Source of the DNA: Lacinutrix sp. Hel_I_90
GTDB lineage: Bacteria > Bacteroidota > Bacteroidia > Flavobacteriales > Flavobacteriaceae
Direction of reading: 5' to 3'
Length of the DNA: 64,000 nt
Assembly (NCBI RefSeq): GCF_000934685.1
Contig: NZ_JYNQ01000001.1
Location: 2,778,501-2,842,500 of the forward strand
The notes beneath the pieces were generated by a model, which saw only the letters and a program-made list of their open reading frames with translations, was not told the DNA's origin and made no database searches. Of the stretch, positions 10,526 through 19,645 are shown piece after piece. Position 1 is the first letter of the stretch. Each line of letters starts with the position of its first letter. A program made the translations under genes and the position numbers.

Positions 10526-10602
10526 TAAAATATATAAATAAGAACAACGTCATTTTGATGCGCTTACGAGTACTGTAGTATCACATTGAACAAAAAAAAT
10601 AA
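10526..10602 (+). other. murG-murC spacer
   Basis: This 77-base gap inside the operon contains a GTCATTTTGATGCGCTTACGAG stretch in pieces (GTCATTTTGATGCG, CTTACGAG). It resembles a degenerate copy of small GC-rich repeats seen in other spacers of this window. I see no gene or clear hairpin. Confidence 0.3.
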
Positions 10603-11955
10603 ATGAACCTAAACAAGTTACATAACGTCTATTTTATTGGTGTTGGAGGGATTGGTATGTCTGCATTGGCACGGTATTTTATTGCGAACGGAAAAGCTGT
10701 GGCTGGTTATGATAAAACACAAACTGAAATTACAGAAGTTTTGGAGGGTTTAGGTATTAGCATTCATTATGAGGATGCGGTCAAGGCTATCGATGGTCCA
10801 TTTTTAAATCCTGAAAACACTTTAGTAGTTTATACACCAGCGGTACCAAAAGATCATAAAGAGTTAGCCTATTTTAGGGACCATAGTTTTGCTGTTTTAA
10901 AACGTTCAGAGGTGTTAGGGTTGATTACAAAAAATACTTTTTGTTTAGCTGTGGCAGGAACACATGGAAAAACAACGACCTCTAGTATTTTAGGACATTT
11001 ATTGTATGAATGTGATGTAAAGCTAACGGCTTTTTTAGGCGGCATTAGTGAAAACCATAATTCGAATTTAATTGAAAATGGTGATGAAGTAAGTGTTGTA
11101 GAGGCTGATGAGTTTGATCGTTCGTTTTTAACCTTATCACCAGATTTAGCTTGTATAACTTCAATGGATGCAGATCATTTAGATATCTATGGTGATGCTT
11201 TGGCATTACATGAGTCCTTTGAGGCATTTTCAAAAAAAATTAAACCGAACGGAAAATTATTTGTTAGAAACGGCTTGCCTTTAAAAGGGATAACTTACGG
11301 GATAGAAGATGACTCTGATTATTCAGCTCAAAACATAACAATAAATAACGGTACTTATAGTTTTGATGTAAAAACACCAAAAGAGGTGCTAAAACAAGTT
11401 CAATTTAACCTACCTGGTAGACATAATTTGTCGAATGCACTAATAGCTTTAGCGATGGCTGTAGAATATGGCCTTCCCAAACCGCAGCTCGCTATGGCTT
11501 TAGCATCTTATAAGGGGGTTAAACGTCGTTTTACCTATCACATTAAAACAGATGATCTGGTGTTTATCGATGATTATGCACATCATCCAACAGAGATTGA
11601 TGCAGCACATCAAGCAGTAAGAGAGATGTATCCAAAAGATCAGGTCTTGGTCATTTTTCAGCCACATTTATTTAGCCGAACCCGTGACTTTGGAGCTGAT
11701 TTTGCTAAAAGTTTATCTCAATTTGATGAGTTATTATTGTTAGATATTTACCCCGCAAGAGAATTACCAATTGAAGGGATAGATTCACAATGGTTGTTAG
11801 GCCAAATTATTAACTCTAAGAAAGAATTAATTCAGAAAAAACAGATCATTTCAAAAATAAAAGAAAGTAAAGCCAGAATCATCCTCACTCTTGGAGCAGG
11901 AGATATTGGTGAAGAAGTTAAACATATTAAAGCCGCTTTAATTGATGAGAATTAA
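10603..11955 (+). CDS. murC: UDP-MurNAc:L-alanine ligase MurC
   Basis: MurC attaches L-alanine to UDP-MurNAc, the first step of stem peptide synthesis. The Rossmann motif VYFIGVGGIGMSALA is at the N-terminus and the ATP loop VAGTHGKTTTSS is near residue 119. The central DDYAHHPTEI motif is typical of MurC. 450 residues, normal for the family. Its 3' end overlaps the start of ftsQ. Confidence 0.96.
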   Translation: MNLNKLHNVYFIGVGGIGMSALARYFIANGKAVAGYDKTQTEITEVLEGLGISIHYEDAVKAIDGPFLNPENTLVVYTPAVPKDHKELAYFRDHSFAVLKRSEVLGLITKNTFCLAVAGTHGKTTTSSILGHLLYECDVKLTAFLGGISENHNSNLIENGDEVSVVEADEFDRSFLTLSPDLACITSMDADHLDIYGDALALHESFEAFSKKIKPNGKLFVRNGLPLKGITYGIEDDSDYSAQNITINNGTYSFDVKTPKEVLKQVQFNLPGRHNLSNALIALAMAVEYGLPKPQLAMALASYKGVKRRFTYHIKTDDLVFIDDYAHHPTEIDAAHQAVREMYPKDQVLVIFQPHLFSRTRDFGADFAKSLSQFDELLLLDIYPARELPIEGIDSQWLLGQIINSKKELIQKKQIISKIKESKARIILTLGAGDIGEEVKHIKAALIDEN

Positions 11956-12664
11956 TTGGAACTACATAAAGATCATAGGGTTATTGGCGATTGTAGTGTT
12001 TTTGTATGCCTTTACTTCAAAACGAAATAACAGGCGAAAGGTCGCTGAGCCTATTGTGACATTTGTTGATGATCAGAAACCATTTGTCACGCACGCGACT
12101 GTTAGTAAATTGTTAATACAAAATCAACGACCTGTTACGAGTGTGCCCAAAGAAACTTTAGATTTGAATGGTTTAGAGCAGGCCCTAAATGCTCATAAAA
12201 TGATTGAAAGTGCTGAGGTTTTTTTGCGAGTAAATGGTGGGTTTTCAGTGAAAATAAAACAGAAAATGCCAATCGCAAGAGTCAGTAGTCCAAGTGCTTA
12301 TTACATAGACAGTAAAGGTGGTTACATGCCTTTGTCAACAAATTATACAGCACGTGTACCAATGGTTACCGGTCATGTAAAACAAAATGATTTAGCAGTG
12401 GTTTACACCATTGCTAGCAGAATTATGAATGATGAGTTTTTAAAAACCAACGTGGTTGAGATTCATCAGAATAATGATAAATCTATAGATTTAAAATTAA
12501 GGCAATGTCAATTCACGGTGCAGTTAGGTAGCTTGAATTATTTAGATAAAAAAATAAACAACCTTAAGGCGTTTTATAATAAAGCGATTAAGGATAAGAG
12601 TTTAAAAAAATATAGCAAAGTGAATTTGCAATTTGAAAACCAAGTTGTTTGTACTAAAGTATAA
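11945..12664 (+). CDS. ftsQ: Cell division protein FtsQ
   Basis: This is a membrane protein of about 239 residues between murC and ftsA, the standard position of ftsQ. A short cytoplasmic start (MRINWNYIK) precedes one membrane segment at about residues 10-25. The periplasmic part then carries a POTRA-like region and the FtsQ domain. It is divergent, as usual in Bacteroidota. A TTG at 11942 is directly next to the ATG at 11945, and I prefer the ATG. The start overlaps murC by 11 bases. Confidence 0.88.
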   Translation: MRINWNYIKIIGLLAIVVFLYAFTSKRNNRRKVAEPIVTFVDDQKPFVTHATVSKLLIQNQRPVTSVPKETLDLNGLEQALNAHKMIESAEVFLRVNGGFSVKIKQKMPIARVSSPSAYYIDSKGGYMPLSTNYTARVPMVTGHVKQNDLAVVYTIASRIMNDEFLKTNVVEIHQNNDKSIDLKLRQCQFTVQLGSLNYLDKKINNLKAFYNKAIKDKSLKKYSKVNLQFENQVVCTKV

Positions 12665-12667
12665 ATT

Positions 12668-13993
12668 ATGGAACAGAATTTAGCAGTAGGATTAGACATC
12701 GGAACCACAAAGATTGTGGCAATGATAGGTCGCAAAAATGAGTATGGAAAGGTGGAGATTTTGGGCATTGGAAAGTCTAAGAGTTTAGGTGTGCATCGTG
12801 GTGTGGTTAATAATATAACACAAACGATTCAATCTATTCAATTAGCTATCCAAGAGGCTGAAGCTGCTGCAGCTTTAAAAATTGAAGGGGTGACTGTAGG
12901 AATAGCGGGTCAGCATATTCGCAGTTTACAGCATAGTGATTACATTACACGACCAGATTCTGAAACTGTAATTGATGAGTACGATATTGAACGTTTAGTC
13001 AATCAAGTTCATAAATTAGTGATGCTGCCGGGAGAAGAAATCATTCATGTTCTACCGCAGGAATATAAGGTTGATGGTCAGGCTGAAATAAAAGAACCAA
13101 TAGGAATGTATGGTGGTCGATTAGAAGCCAATTTTCATGTCGTTGTGGGTCAGGTGTCTTCTATTAGAAACATTGGCCGCTGTGTTAAAAGTGCAGGTTT
13201 AGAATTAGAGGGGATCACGTTAGAGCCGCTTGCATCTGCAAACGCGGTATTAAGCCAGGAGGAAAAAGAAGCCGGTGTTGCCTTAATTGATATTGGTGGT
13301 GGAACTACAGATTTGGCCATTTTTAGAGACGGAATTATTCGCCATACAGCAGTTATTCCGTTTGGTGGAAATGTGATTACAGAAGATATAAAAGAAGGCT
13401 GTTCTATTATTGAAAAGCAAGCGGAGTTATTAAAAATAAAATTTGGTTCAGCATGGCCAGGAGAAAATAAAGACAATGAGATTGTATCTATTCCAGGCTT
13501 ACGTGGTCGTGATCCAAAAGAAATAACACTTAAAAACCTATCAAAAATTATTCATGCCAGAGTGGTGGAAATTGTTGAACAGGTTTACGTAGAAATTAAA
13601 AACTATGGTCACGAAGAACAAAAGAAGAAATTAATTGCAGGAATTGTTTTAACTGGTGGTGGTAGCCAGTTAAAACATCTCAAACAATTAGTAGAATACA
13701 TTACAGGAATGGATACTAGAGTAGGGTATCCAAACGAGCATTTAGCTGGAGATAGCGATGATGCTGTTACCAGTCCATTGTTCGCTACAGCAGTTGGTTT
13801 GGTTATGGATGGTTTAAAACGCCAAGAACGCATAAAAGCAGAAAAAATTGAAGAAGAGCTTGTAGCGGCTATAGAAAATGATGAAACGATAGAAGAAGAA
13901 GACGTAGCAGTTGAACTGCCAAAAAAACAAAAGCGCTCTTTTTTAGATGCGTTAACTGAGCGTGTTAAGGATTTCCTTGATAATGCTGAATAA
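12668..13993 (+). CDS. ftsA: Cell division protein FtsA
   Basis: FtsA is an actin-like ATPase that ties FtsZ filaments to the membrane and recruits the divisome. The ATPase phosphate motifs VGLDIGTTKIVAMIG (N-terminus), ALIDIGGGTTDLAIF and the later VLTGGGSQLKHL are all present. The last residues (KRSFLDALTERVKDFL) fit the amphipathic membrane-targeting helix of FtsA. 441 residues. It starts three bases after the ftsQ stop. Confidence 0.96.
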   Translation: MEQNLAVGLDIGTTKIVAMIGRKNEYGKVEILGIGKSKSLGVHRGVVNNITQTIQSIQLAIQEAEAAAALKIEGVTVGIAGQHIRSLQHSDYITRPDSETVIDEYDIERLVNQVHKLVMLPGEEIIHVLPQEYKVDGQAEIKEPIGMYGGRLEANFHVVVGQVSSIRNIGRCVKSAGLELEGITLEPLASANAVLSQEEKEAGVALIDIGGGTTDLAIFRDGIIRHTAVIPFGGNVITEDIKEGCSIIEKQAELLKIKFGSAWPGENKDNEIVSIPGLRGRDPKEITLKNLSKIIHARVVEIVEQVYVEIKNYGHEEQKKKLIAGIVLTGGGSQLKHLKQLVEYITGMDTRVGYPNEHLAGDSDDAVTSPLFATAVGLVMDGLKRQERIKAEKIEEELVAAIENDETIEEEDVAVELPKKQKRSFLDALTERVKDFLDNAE

Positions 13994-14023
13994 CGCTTGC
14001 ACAGCAACTATAAACAATAAAAA

Positions 14024-14079
14024 GACGTTGTAGTGCAGCGTCTAAACGAATAAAGATAAAAAACGTTGCATTGCAACGT
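14024..14079 (+). repeat. Two related hairpins between ftsA and ftsZ
   Basis: GACGTTG-tagtg-CAGCGTC (14024-14042, one G-T pair) and ACGTTGC-att-GCAACGT (14063-14079, perfect) are two copies of the same kind of palindrome, both followed by TCTAAA or TAAA. They sit in the 118-base ftsA-ftsZ gap. They may act as an RNA processing or stability site that lets ftsZ be expressed differently from the upstream genes. This is inference. Confidence 0.6.
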
Positions 14080-14111
14080 CTAAAATAATTGATTTAAATA
14101 AATAGAATTTT

Positions 14112-16085
14112 ATGAGCAACAATGAATTCGAAAATTTCACTTTTGATTTACCTAAAAATCAATCCAATGTCATCAAAGTTATTGGTGTAGGAGGAGGTGG
14201 GAGTAACGCTATTAATCACATGTTCCAGCAAGGCATCAAGGGTGTCGATTTTGTTATTTGTAATACCGATGCGCAGGCATTACAAAACAGTGGGGTTCCA
14301 AACAAAATTCAGTTAGGTGTAAATTTAACTGAAGGTCTTGGCGCCGGTGCCAATCCAGATGTAGGTATGCAATCTGCTGTTGAGAGTTTTTCAGACATTC
14401 AGCAAATGTTAGGGACGAATACTAAAATGGTATTTATCACTGCTGGTATGGGTGGAGGAACAGGAACAGGAGCAGCGCCAATAATAGCCAAAATGGCTAA
14501 AGAAATGGATATTTTAACCGTTGGAATTGTGACGATGCCCTTTCAGTTTGAAGGAAAAATGCGTAACGAGCAAGCTCAAATTGGTATTGAAAAACTCCGT
14601 GGAGAAGTCGATTCATTAATTGTTATTAATAATAATAAATTACGTGAGGTTTATGGTAACCTTGGTTTTAAAGCAGGGTTTTCTAAAGCAGATGAGGTGT
14701 TATCAACGGCGTCTCGTGGTATAGCCGAAGTAATAACGCATCACTATACACAAAACATCGATTTACGTGATGCAAAAACGGTGTTAAGCAATAGCGGTAC
14801 AGCCATTATGGGTTCTGCAACTGCGGCTGGTCAAAACCGTGCGCAGCAAGCCATTTCTAAAGCATTAGATTCACCATTGTTGAACGATAATAAAATTACA
14901 GGAGCTAAAAACGTATTGTTGCTAATCGTTTCTGGTTCTCAGGAAATTACTATTGATGAGATAGGTGAAATTAACGATCACATTCAGATAGAAGCAGGCC
15001 ATGGTGCAAATATTATTATGGGTGTTGGTGAAGATGAATCATTAGAAGAGTCAATTGCAGTTACTATTATTGCTACAGGTTTTAATGTAGAGCAGCAAGA
15101 TGAGATTTCTAATACGGAAGCAAAAAAAGTAATACATGCTTTGGAAGAAGACCAGAGTCTTGAGAAGGATTTAACTTCAGAGGAGCGCAAACCAGCTAAT
15201 ACTACTCCGGCTATAGCGTTGGAAGTAAAGAAAGAAATACCAGTTGTAAAACACACTTTAGATATTGAAGCCGATACTGAAGATACGTTAAGCAAGTTTG
15301 AAATGGAACAAGTGAACAAACAGCGTAGTGTGGTTTATGAAGATTTCGGATTGATTCCAACGACAGAAAGCCTCAGAAACATGGATGTTGTATATGATGA
15401 AGTTGTTGTAAATTTTGAAAATGAAGAAGAGTTTGTTATAACACCATCTGAAACAAAAACGGAAAATACTGAAGTAGTAGAAGCGGAAGAAAGAAAGCAA
15501 ATTACATTGAGTTTCGACTTGCCTATTAATGAGCCAACAGTGGAAGAAACATCTAAAACTGAAACGCCTATTATTCATGATTTAACAAGTGAGATAAAAG
15601 ACTATGAAGTTAATGATCATGTTGAATTGATTCCAGTTACTGAAATAAGAGAGCATGAAGAAGTACGTTATGCTTTAGACGATTATACCGAAGTAAATTC
15701 GGCACTAAATAAAAACACGAAAACTCAAGTTCAGGAATTTATAGACACAGAAATTGTTTTTGAAAAGAAAGTATTAGCTAAAGAAGAAGAACAGGCAAGG
15801 CCAGAGGGCGATTTTGATCCTATGAATTGTTCGATTTCAGATATTTTAAAAGAGCGTGCAGATGATAGAAGAGAAAAGATGAAGAATTTTAACTATAAAT
15901 TTAATACCTCTAAAATTGAGGATATAGAGAAAATTCCGGCTTACAAGAGACAGGGAACAACTTTAGATGAAACGAAACATTCTTCTTCAGCAACAAATGT
16001 GTCTAAAACCAGTCTAAGTATAGATGATAACGACGACATTCAATTAAGAAATAATAATTCTTTTTTGCACGATAATGTAGATTAA
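14112..16085 (+). CDS. ftsZ: Cell division protein FtsZ
   Basis: FtsZ is the tubulin-like GTPase that forms the division ring. The core has [12 protein letters not shown] near the start and the GTP-binding tubulin motif GGGTGTG at 114-120. NNNKL and FSKADEVL follow. After about residue 320 comes a very long, acidic, low-complexity linker of nearly 300 residues, then a conserved-looking KIPAYKRQG near residues 605-613. At 657 residues it is far longer than E. coli FtsZ (383). Long C-terminal linkers are usual in Flavobacteriaceae. Confidence 0.97.
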   Translation: MSNNEFENFTFDLPKNQSNVIKVIGVGGGGSNAINHMFQQGIKGVDFVICNTDAQALQNSGVPNKIQLGVNLTEGLGAGANPDVGMQSAVESFSDIQQMLGTNTKMVFITAGMGGGTGTGAAPIIAKMAKEMDILTVGIVTMPFQFEGKMRNEQAQIGIEKLRGEVDSLIVINNNKLREVYGNLGFKAGFSKADEVLSTASRGIAEVITHHYTQNIDLRDAKTVLSNSGTAIMGSATAAGQNRAQQAISKALDSPLLNDNKITGAKNVLLLIVSGSQEITIDEIGEINDHIQIEAGHGANIIMGVGEDESLEESIAVTIIATGFNVEQQDEISNTEAKKVIHALEEDQSLEKDLTSEERKPANTTPAIALEVKKEIPVVKHTLDIEADTEDTLSKFEMEQVNKQRSVVYEDFGLIPTTESLRNMDVVYDEVVVNFENEEEFVITPSETKTENTEVVEAEERKQITLSFDLPINEPTVEETSKTETPIIHDLTSEIKDYEVNDHVELIPVTEIREHEEVRYALDDYTEVNSALNKNTKTQVQEFIDTEIVFEKKVLAKEEEQARPEGDFDPMNCSISDILKERADDRREKMKNFNYKFNTSKIEDIEKIPAYKRQGTTLDETKHSSSATNVSKTSLSIDDNDDIQLRNNNSFLHDNVD

Positions 16086-16108
16086 TAGCAAGTAGATAAT
16101 TTTAATCA

Positions 16109-16149
16109 AATTAAATCCAGAGCGTTCTATAACTTTTTGGATTTTAATT
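16109..16149 (+). terminator. Probable terminator after ftsZ
   Basis: AATTAAATCCA (16109-16119) pairs with TGGATTTTAATT (16138-16149) with one bulged base, 24 bases after the ftsZ stop. The loop is 18 bases. It would close the dcw operon, but the stem is AT-rich and no long T-run follows. Confidence 0.4.
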
Positions 16150-16242
16150 GGTTTGCTTGTTTCTAAGTGGATTCAAATGTTATCAATTTTCATCGATTTT
16201 GAAAATAGTCCTGTTTCTGTTCAGAAGTTTCAAAGTAGAGCG

Positions 16243-16272
16243 GTTTAATCCTGTTAGAATTTCCTATCTTCG
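16243..16272 (+). promoter_or_regulatory. Promoter of the yqeY-like gene
   Basis: TTTA at 16243-16246, 18 bases, then TATCTTCG at 16265-16272 fits the Bacteroidota promoter TTTG-N18/19-TAnnTTTG with one mismatch in each box. It lies 22 bases before the next start codon. Confidence 0.55.
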
Positions 16273-16294
16273 TACTTGAAAAAAGGAATATAAA

Positions 16295-16744
16295 ATGAGT
16301 TTATCAGCTAACATAATGACGGCCTTAAAAGAGGCTATGAAAAGTAAAGACACCTTGGCGTTAGCAGCGTTACGAGCAGTGAAGGCTGAAATATTATTAG
16401 CACAAACTGAAAATGGAGCAAAAGAAGCGTTAACTGAAGAACAAGAATTAAAAATTCTTCAAAAACAAGTCAAGCAAAGAAAAGATAGTGCCGCTATTTT
16501 TTTAGAGCAAGGTAGAGAAGATTTAGCTACTCCAGAATTAGCAGAAGCTAAAGTTATAGAACAGTTTTTGCCAGAAGCCATGAGTGAAGACGCGGTTGCC
16601 AAGTTGGTTGATACTGTTATTGCTAAAACAGGAGCAGAAGGCATGAAAGATATGGGTAAAGTAATGGGGATGGTAAGTGCGGAAGTTGCTGGAAGGGCAG
16701 ACGGGAAAACCATTTCGAATATAGTAAAAGCTAAATTAGGGTAA
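16295..16744 (+). CDS. GatB/YqeY domain protein
   Basis: This 149-residue protein is of the YqeY family. It is homologous to the tail domain of the GatB amidotransferase subunit, which binds tRNA. The typical start LSANIMTALKEAMKSKDTLALAALR and the C-terminal GKTISNIVKAKL are present; the middle has EAKVIEQFLPEAMSE. The role of free-standing YqeY proteins is not settled, although a link to tRNA or translation is assumed. In flavobacteria it commonly follows ftsZ. It has its own promoter. Confidence 0.92.
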   Translation: MSLSANIMTALKEAMKSKDTLALAALRAVKAEILLAQTENGAKEALTEEQELKILQKQVKQRKDSAAIFLEQGREDLATPELAEAKVIEQFLPEAMSEDAVAKLVDTVIAKTGAEGMKDMGKVMGMVSAEVAGRADGKTISNIVKAKLG

Positions 16745-16762
16745 GAGATTATAAATATTGAG

Positions 16763-16782
16763 ATTCCCACTTTCATGGGAAT
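16763..16782 (+). terminator. Hairpin between the yqeY-like gene and tRNA-Arg
   Basis: ATTCCCA (16763-16769) pairs perfectly with TGGGAAT (16776-16782), loop 6 bases, only six bases before the tRNA. With no T-run it may be a weak terminator or a processing site. Confidence 0.4.
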
Positions 16783-16787
16783 AAAAT

Positions 16788-16861
16788 GGCTGCGTAGTTC
16801 AACTGGATAGAATATCAGATTTCGGCTCTGAGGGTTGGAGGTTCGAATCCTCTCGCGGTCA
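16788..16861 (+). tRNA. tRNA-Arg (anticodon TCG)
   Basis: The segment folds as a cloverleaf. The acceptor arms are GGCTGCG/CGCGGTC with discriminator A, and the D stem is GTTC/GAAT. The anticodon stem TCAGA/TCTGA carries loop TTTCGGC, giving anticodon TCG. The T arm is GGAGG-TTCGAAT-CCTCT. It reads CGA arginine codons. CCA is not encoded, which is normal in this phylum. Confidence 0.93.
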
Positions 16862-16867
16862 CGAATG

Positions 16868-16931
16868 AAAAGAAAAGACTAAAAAAATAAATCAAGCTTG
16901 CTTGAAATTTATTTTTTTAGTCTTTTCTTTT
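16868..16931. repeat. 25-bp perfect palindrome after tRNA-Arg
   Basis: The arms at 16868-16892 and 16907-16931 are exact complements over 25 bases (left arm starts AAAAGAAAAGACTAAA). The 14-base centre itself contains CAAGC-tt-GCTTG. It starts six bases after the tRNA. The run of A on one side and T on the other would make it a strong terminator in either direction. It is longer than a normal terminator needs to be. Confidence 0.9.
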
Positions 16932-17123
16932 ATCAAAGCGGAGCTTTGAGGATGACGTAGCGCAGCGTAGTAATCCTTTTAATCTATGGGAACAATTAAG
17001 CGAGCTTGAATTTGTAAGTATAGTCTTTTCTTTTATCAAAGCGGAGCTATGAGGATGACGTAGCGCAGCGTAGTAATCCTTTTAAAGTATAGTATAAATC
17101 AAGCGGGCTTGAATTTGTAAGTA
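16918..17123. repeat. Two tandem copies of a 103-bp repeat
   Basis: Copy 1 is 16918-17020 and copy 2 is 17021-17123, both starting TAGTCTTTTCTTTTATCAAA. The first 64 bases differ at one position, a middle part has diverged, and the end AAGCG(A/G)GCTTGAATTTGTAAGTA is again nearly identical. A third copy begins at 17124 but is lost after about ten bases. Each copy contains a GGATGACGTAGCG...AGTAATCC palindromic part. The first copy overlaps the right arm of the palindrome after the tRNA. No ORF is seen. Confidence 0.9.
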
Positions 17124-17401
17124 TAGTCTTTTTAATTTTGAATCCCTAAGCTTGGTATGAACTCTGTGGAGCCTCTAGCAAAGCTAAGTCGTCAACTTAT
17201 ACTACTAATACAATAGTAATGCGACACAAAATTTAATTTTAAGTAATGCTATTTTTATTTTTCATACTTTAGTAAGCCCCGTAATCTATATTTACTATGC
17301 CTGCGCTTATGTTTTTTTTACTTCATTTTCCAAAGGGCTATAAGCATGTTACGCAAATATTGAAGTTGTAACATAGCTAACACATACACTCCCAATGATT
17401 T
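17124..17401. other. Gene-free stretch before the MtfA-like gene
   Basis: There is no open reading frame, tRNA or strong hairpin here. The sequence is AT-rich with no clear promoter match. Together with the repeats before it, it makes a 540-base region without protein genes. Confidence 0.4.
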
Positions 17402-18277
17402 ATGATTAACTTCCTTTTTTTACTCCAAAACAAATCAGAAAACCCAGCCTTTTTAAATACCATTTCTGTAGTGCTAATCACTTGTGGTCTTTTTATAATT
17501 GGTATAGGTGTTTTTAAGTTTATAGAAGGGTTCTATATAGATTTTATAGCAAAAAAACCGCTATTCAGACATTTTTATCTAGTGACTAAAGAGTTGAGTC
17601 CAAGCCAAAAGAAATTATTGGAGAATGATTTTAAATTCTATAAGCGATTAGATGTTAAGCAACAGAAATATTTTAGACATCGTGTTTTTAAATTCCTATC
17701 TCAAGTAGAATTTACAGGGAAAGAAGGTTTAGTAATAGACGATGAAAAGAAAATTCTAGTGGCAGCAACGGCTATCATGCTCACCTTTGGTTTTAGAGAT
17801 TATGCCATTAATTTAATAGATAAAATTTTAATTTATCCTTCGATTTTCTACTCCACGCTAGATAGAAATTATCATAAAGGTCATTTTAACCCAGGTTATA
17901 GAGCCATATTATTATCATGGAAAGATTTTATACATGGACATAAAGTTGAAGATGATAATTTAAACTTAGGCATTCACGAATTTGTTCATGCTTTACACTT
18001 AAGTTATTTGAGCTCCAAGCGAACTAACGATATTAGTGCACATATATTTATTAGCAGCTTAGAAGCATTACATGAATATATAGATTCAAAAGTAAATTTT
18101 AAGTTACACATGCAAAAATCGGCCTATTTTAGAAACTACGCTTTTGAAAACGATTTTGAATTTACGGCGGTAATCATCGAAAATTTTATTGAAACACCTC
18201 TCGAGTTTAGAAGTCGTTATCCAAACGTTTACAAACACGTTAAACAAATGTTGAATTTCGATTTTGCGGGTTATTAA
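17402..18277 (+). CDS. MtfA-like zinc peptidase (M90 family)
   Basis: This 291-residue protein has an N-terminal membrane segment (about residues 20-41). A soluble domain follows with the zinc site HEFVH (H192, E193, H196) in GIHEFVHALHL, then SSLEALHEYID, a likely third-ligand region. This is the pattern of the MtfA (Mlc titration factor A) family, whose E. coli member binds the glucose regulator Mlc and has aminopeptidase activity. Flavobacteria lack the E. coli phosphotransferase circuit, so the role here is unknown. The membrane anchor is an addition relative to E. coli MtfA. Confidence 0.8.
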   Translation: MINFLFLLQNKSENPAFLNTISVVLITCGLFIIGIGVFKFIEGFYIDFIAKKPLFRHFYLVTKELSPSQKKLLENDFKFYKRLDVKQQKYFRHRVFKFLSQVEFTGKEGLVIDDEKKILVAATAIMLTFGFRDYAINLIDKILIYPSIFYSTLDRNYHKGHFNPGYRAILLSWKDFIHGHKVEDDNLNLGIHEFVHALHLSYLSSKRTNDISAHIFISSLEALHEYIDSKVNFKLHMQKSAYFRNYAFENDFEFTAVIIENFIETPLEFRSRYPNVYKHVKQMLNFDFAGY

Positions 18278-18337
18278 CCCCTCGCTCGTTTACTTTTTAC
18301 CTTGGTAAATTAGGAGAGGCTAAAAAATGAGTCCGCT

Positions 18338-19000
18338 TTATTGGTTAGCCAAAGCTTTAAGCTTAGCTGTTGTTTTAATAGGATCATCACTTTTAAAGAT
18401 ATGACTTCCAGCAACAAAAGCATTAGCGCCAGCATCTACCAGTTGTTTAATGTTTTTATCTGTAACGCCTCCATCTATTTCTATAAGGGTGTCTAAGCCT
18501 TGCTCGTCAATCATTTTTCGAAGTTTTTTTACACGTTCGTAGGTAACTTCCTCAAATTTTTGTCCGCCAAAACCGGGATTAATAGACATTAATAAAACCA
18601 TATAACATTCTGGTAATATATCTTCGAGTACAGACACTGGTGTCGAAATGTTTAAAACAACTCCAGCTTTACAACCTGCGTCTTTAATTTGTCGTAGTGT
18701 GCGATGTAAGTGTACCGTGGACTCATGATGCACAGTAATAATATCTGCACCAACTTTTGCGAATTCTTCAATGTAGCGTTCTGGCTTTTCAATCATTAAA
18801 TGCACATCTAAGGGCTTAGTGGCGTGCTTTTTAATAGCTGCAATTACTGGCATCCCGTAAGAAATGTTGGGAACGAAGTGTCCGTCCATGACATCTATGT
18901 GAAACCAATCGGCATCACTATTATTAACCATTTCTGTATCCCGTTGTAGGTTGCCAAAATCGGCAGCAAGCATGGAAGGTGCAATTAATTTTGAAGACAT
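18338..19000 (-). CDS. rpe: Ribulose-phosphate 3-epimerase
   Basis: Rpe converts ribulose 5-phosphate and xylulose 5-phosphate in the pentose phosphate pathway. It is a TIM barrel with metal ligands visible in IAPSMLAADF, the HIDVMDGHFVPN motif, VHLMIEKPE and the phosphate loop GGVTDKNI. An upstream in-frame ATG exists at 19054, but it would run into the BLUF gene. The ATG at 19000 (MSSKLIAPSMLAADF) gives the usual 220 residues. It lies 40 bases downstream of a BLUF gene on the same strand. Confidence 0.96.
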   Translation of the reverse strand: MSSKLIAPSMLAADFGNLQRDTEMVNNSDADWFHIDVMDGHFVPNISYGMPVIAAIKKHATKPLDVHLMIEKPERYIEEFAKVGADIITVHHESTVHLHRTLRQIKDAGCKAGVVLNISTPVSVLEDILPECYMVLLMSINPGFGGQKFEEVTYERVKKLRKMIDEQGLDTLIEIDGGVTDKNIKQLVDAGANAFVAGSHIFKSDDPIKTTAKLKALANQ

Positions 19001-19040
19001 GAATATTGTAGTTTGTGTTGTTTCTGCAAAACTAACATTT

Positions 19041-19451
19041 TTAAGCGTCAACATTTATTAGTTTTGAAATAATATTACGAAAAAGAGAATCGCTTTTTGT
19101 GTTTTTGCTTTCTAAGGTGTTGATATAATTGTATAATGCTCTTATGGCGTCTTCATTATTAATTATCGCGTAGCCAGCACCAAAATTGGAAAATGTAGGG
19201 CTTTCAATGGGCTGATTGAGCATTTCAATAACATGATTATGTCTTGAGTCCGTTTTTATTTTATTATAAAGCGCATCAATAATTGGTGTTTCTCCTTCAA
19301 TAATTTGAAAAAAAACGTCTTGGGTTTTAATTAAGGCACCAAAAATATTTAGTCGGTCATTATTCTGTTTGGTGGTGAAGAATAGGTTCTCGTAGTCTAA
19401 AATGGACAGGTTTCTGCTTGGTGTGCTGAGATAGCAAACAGTTTTATACAT
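19041..19451 (-). CDS. BLUF-domain blue-light sensor protein
   Basis: This 136-residue protein is little more than a BLUF domain, a flavin (FAD) blue-light sensor. Key residues are in place: the flavin-contacting tyrosine Y7 (VCYLS), the asparagine pair N30-N31, the switching glutamine Q49 in VFFQIIEG, and the KTDSRH motif. The ~45 residues after the core domain are likely capping helices. No output domain is attached, so it must act through another protein. It may share a transcript with rpe. A paralogue lies 194 bases upstream. Confidence 0.88.
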   Translation of the reverse strand: MYKTVCYLSTPSRNLSILDYENLFFTTKQNNDRLNIFGALIKTQDVFFQIIEGETPIIDALYNKIKTDSRHNHVIEMLNQPIESPTFSNFGAGYAIINNEDAIRALYNYINTLESKNTKSDSLFRNIISKLINVDA

Positions 19452-19645
19452 AGTTGATTAATTGAAGGTTACATCAAATATAACTAATTATTTAAAACTA
19501 CAGATTTTAGCGAGTAAGATTAGACGCAATAGCATTAATAGCTGAGCATATGCTACTGCTTGGGGATTAACAATTGATAAAATACGAACTATTATATTAG
19601 CATGTAATTGTAAATGAGAAGGGAGGATTTGAGTTGGATTTCTTT

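Noticed and set aside
16868-17123. CRISPR array after tRNA-Arg
   Set aside because: Only two units of 103 bases, not short repeats with unique spacers, and no cas gene.
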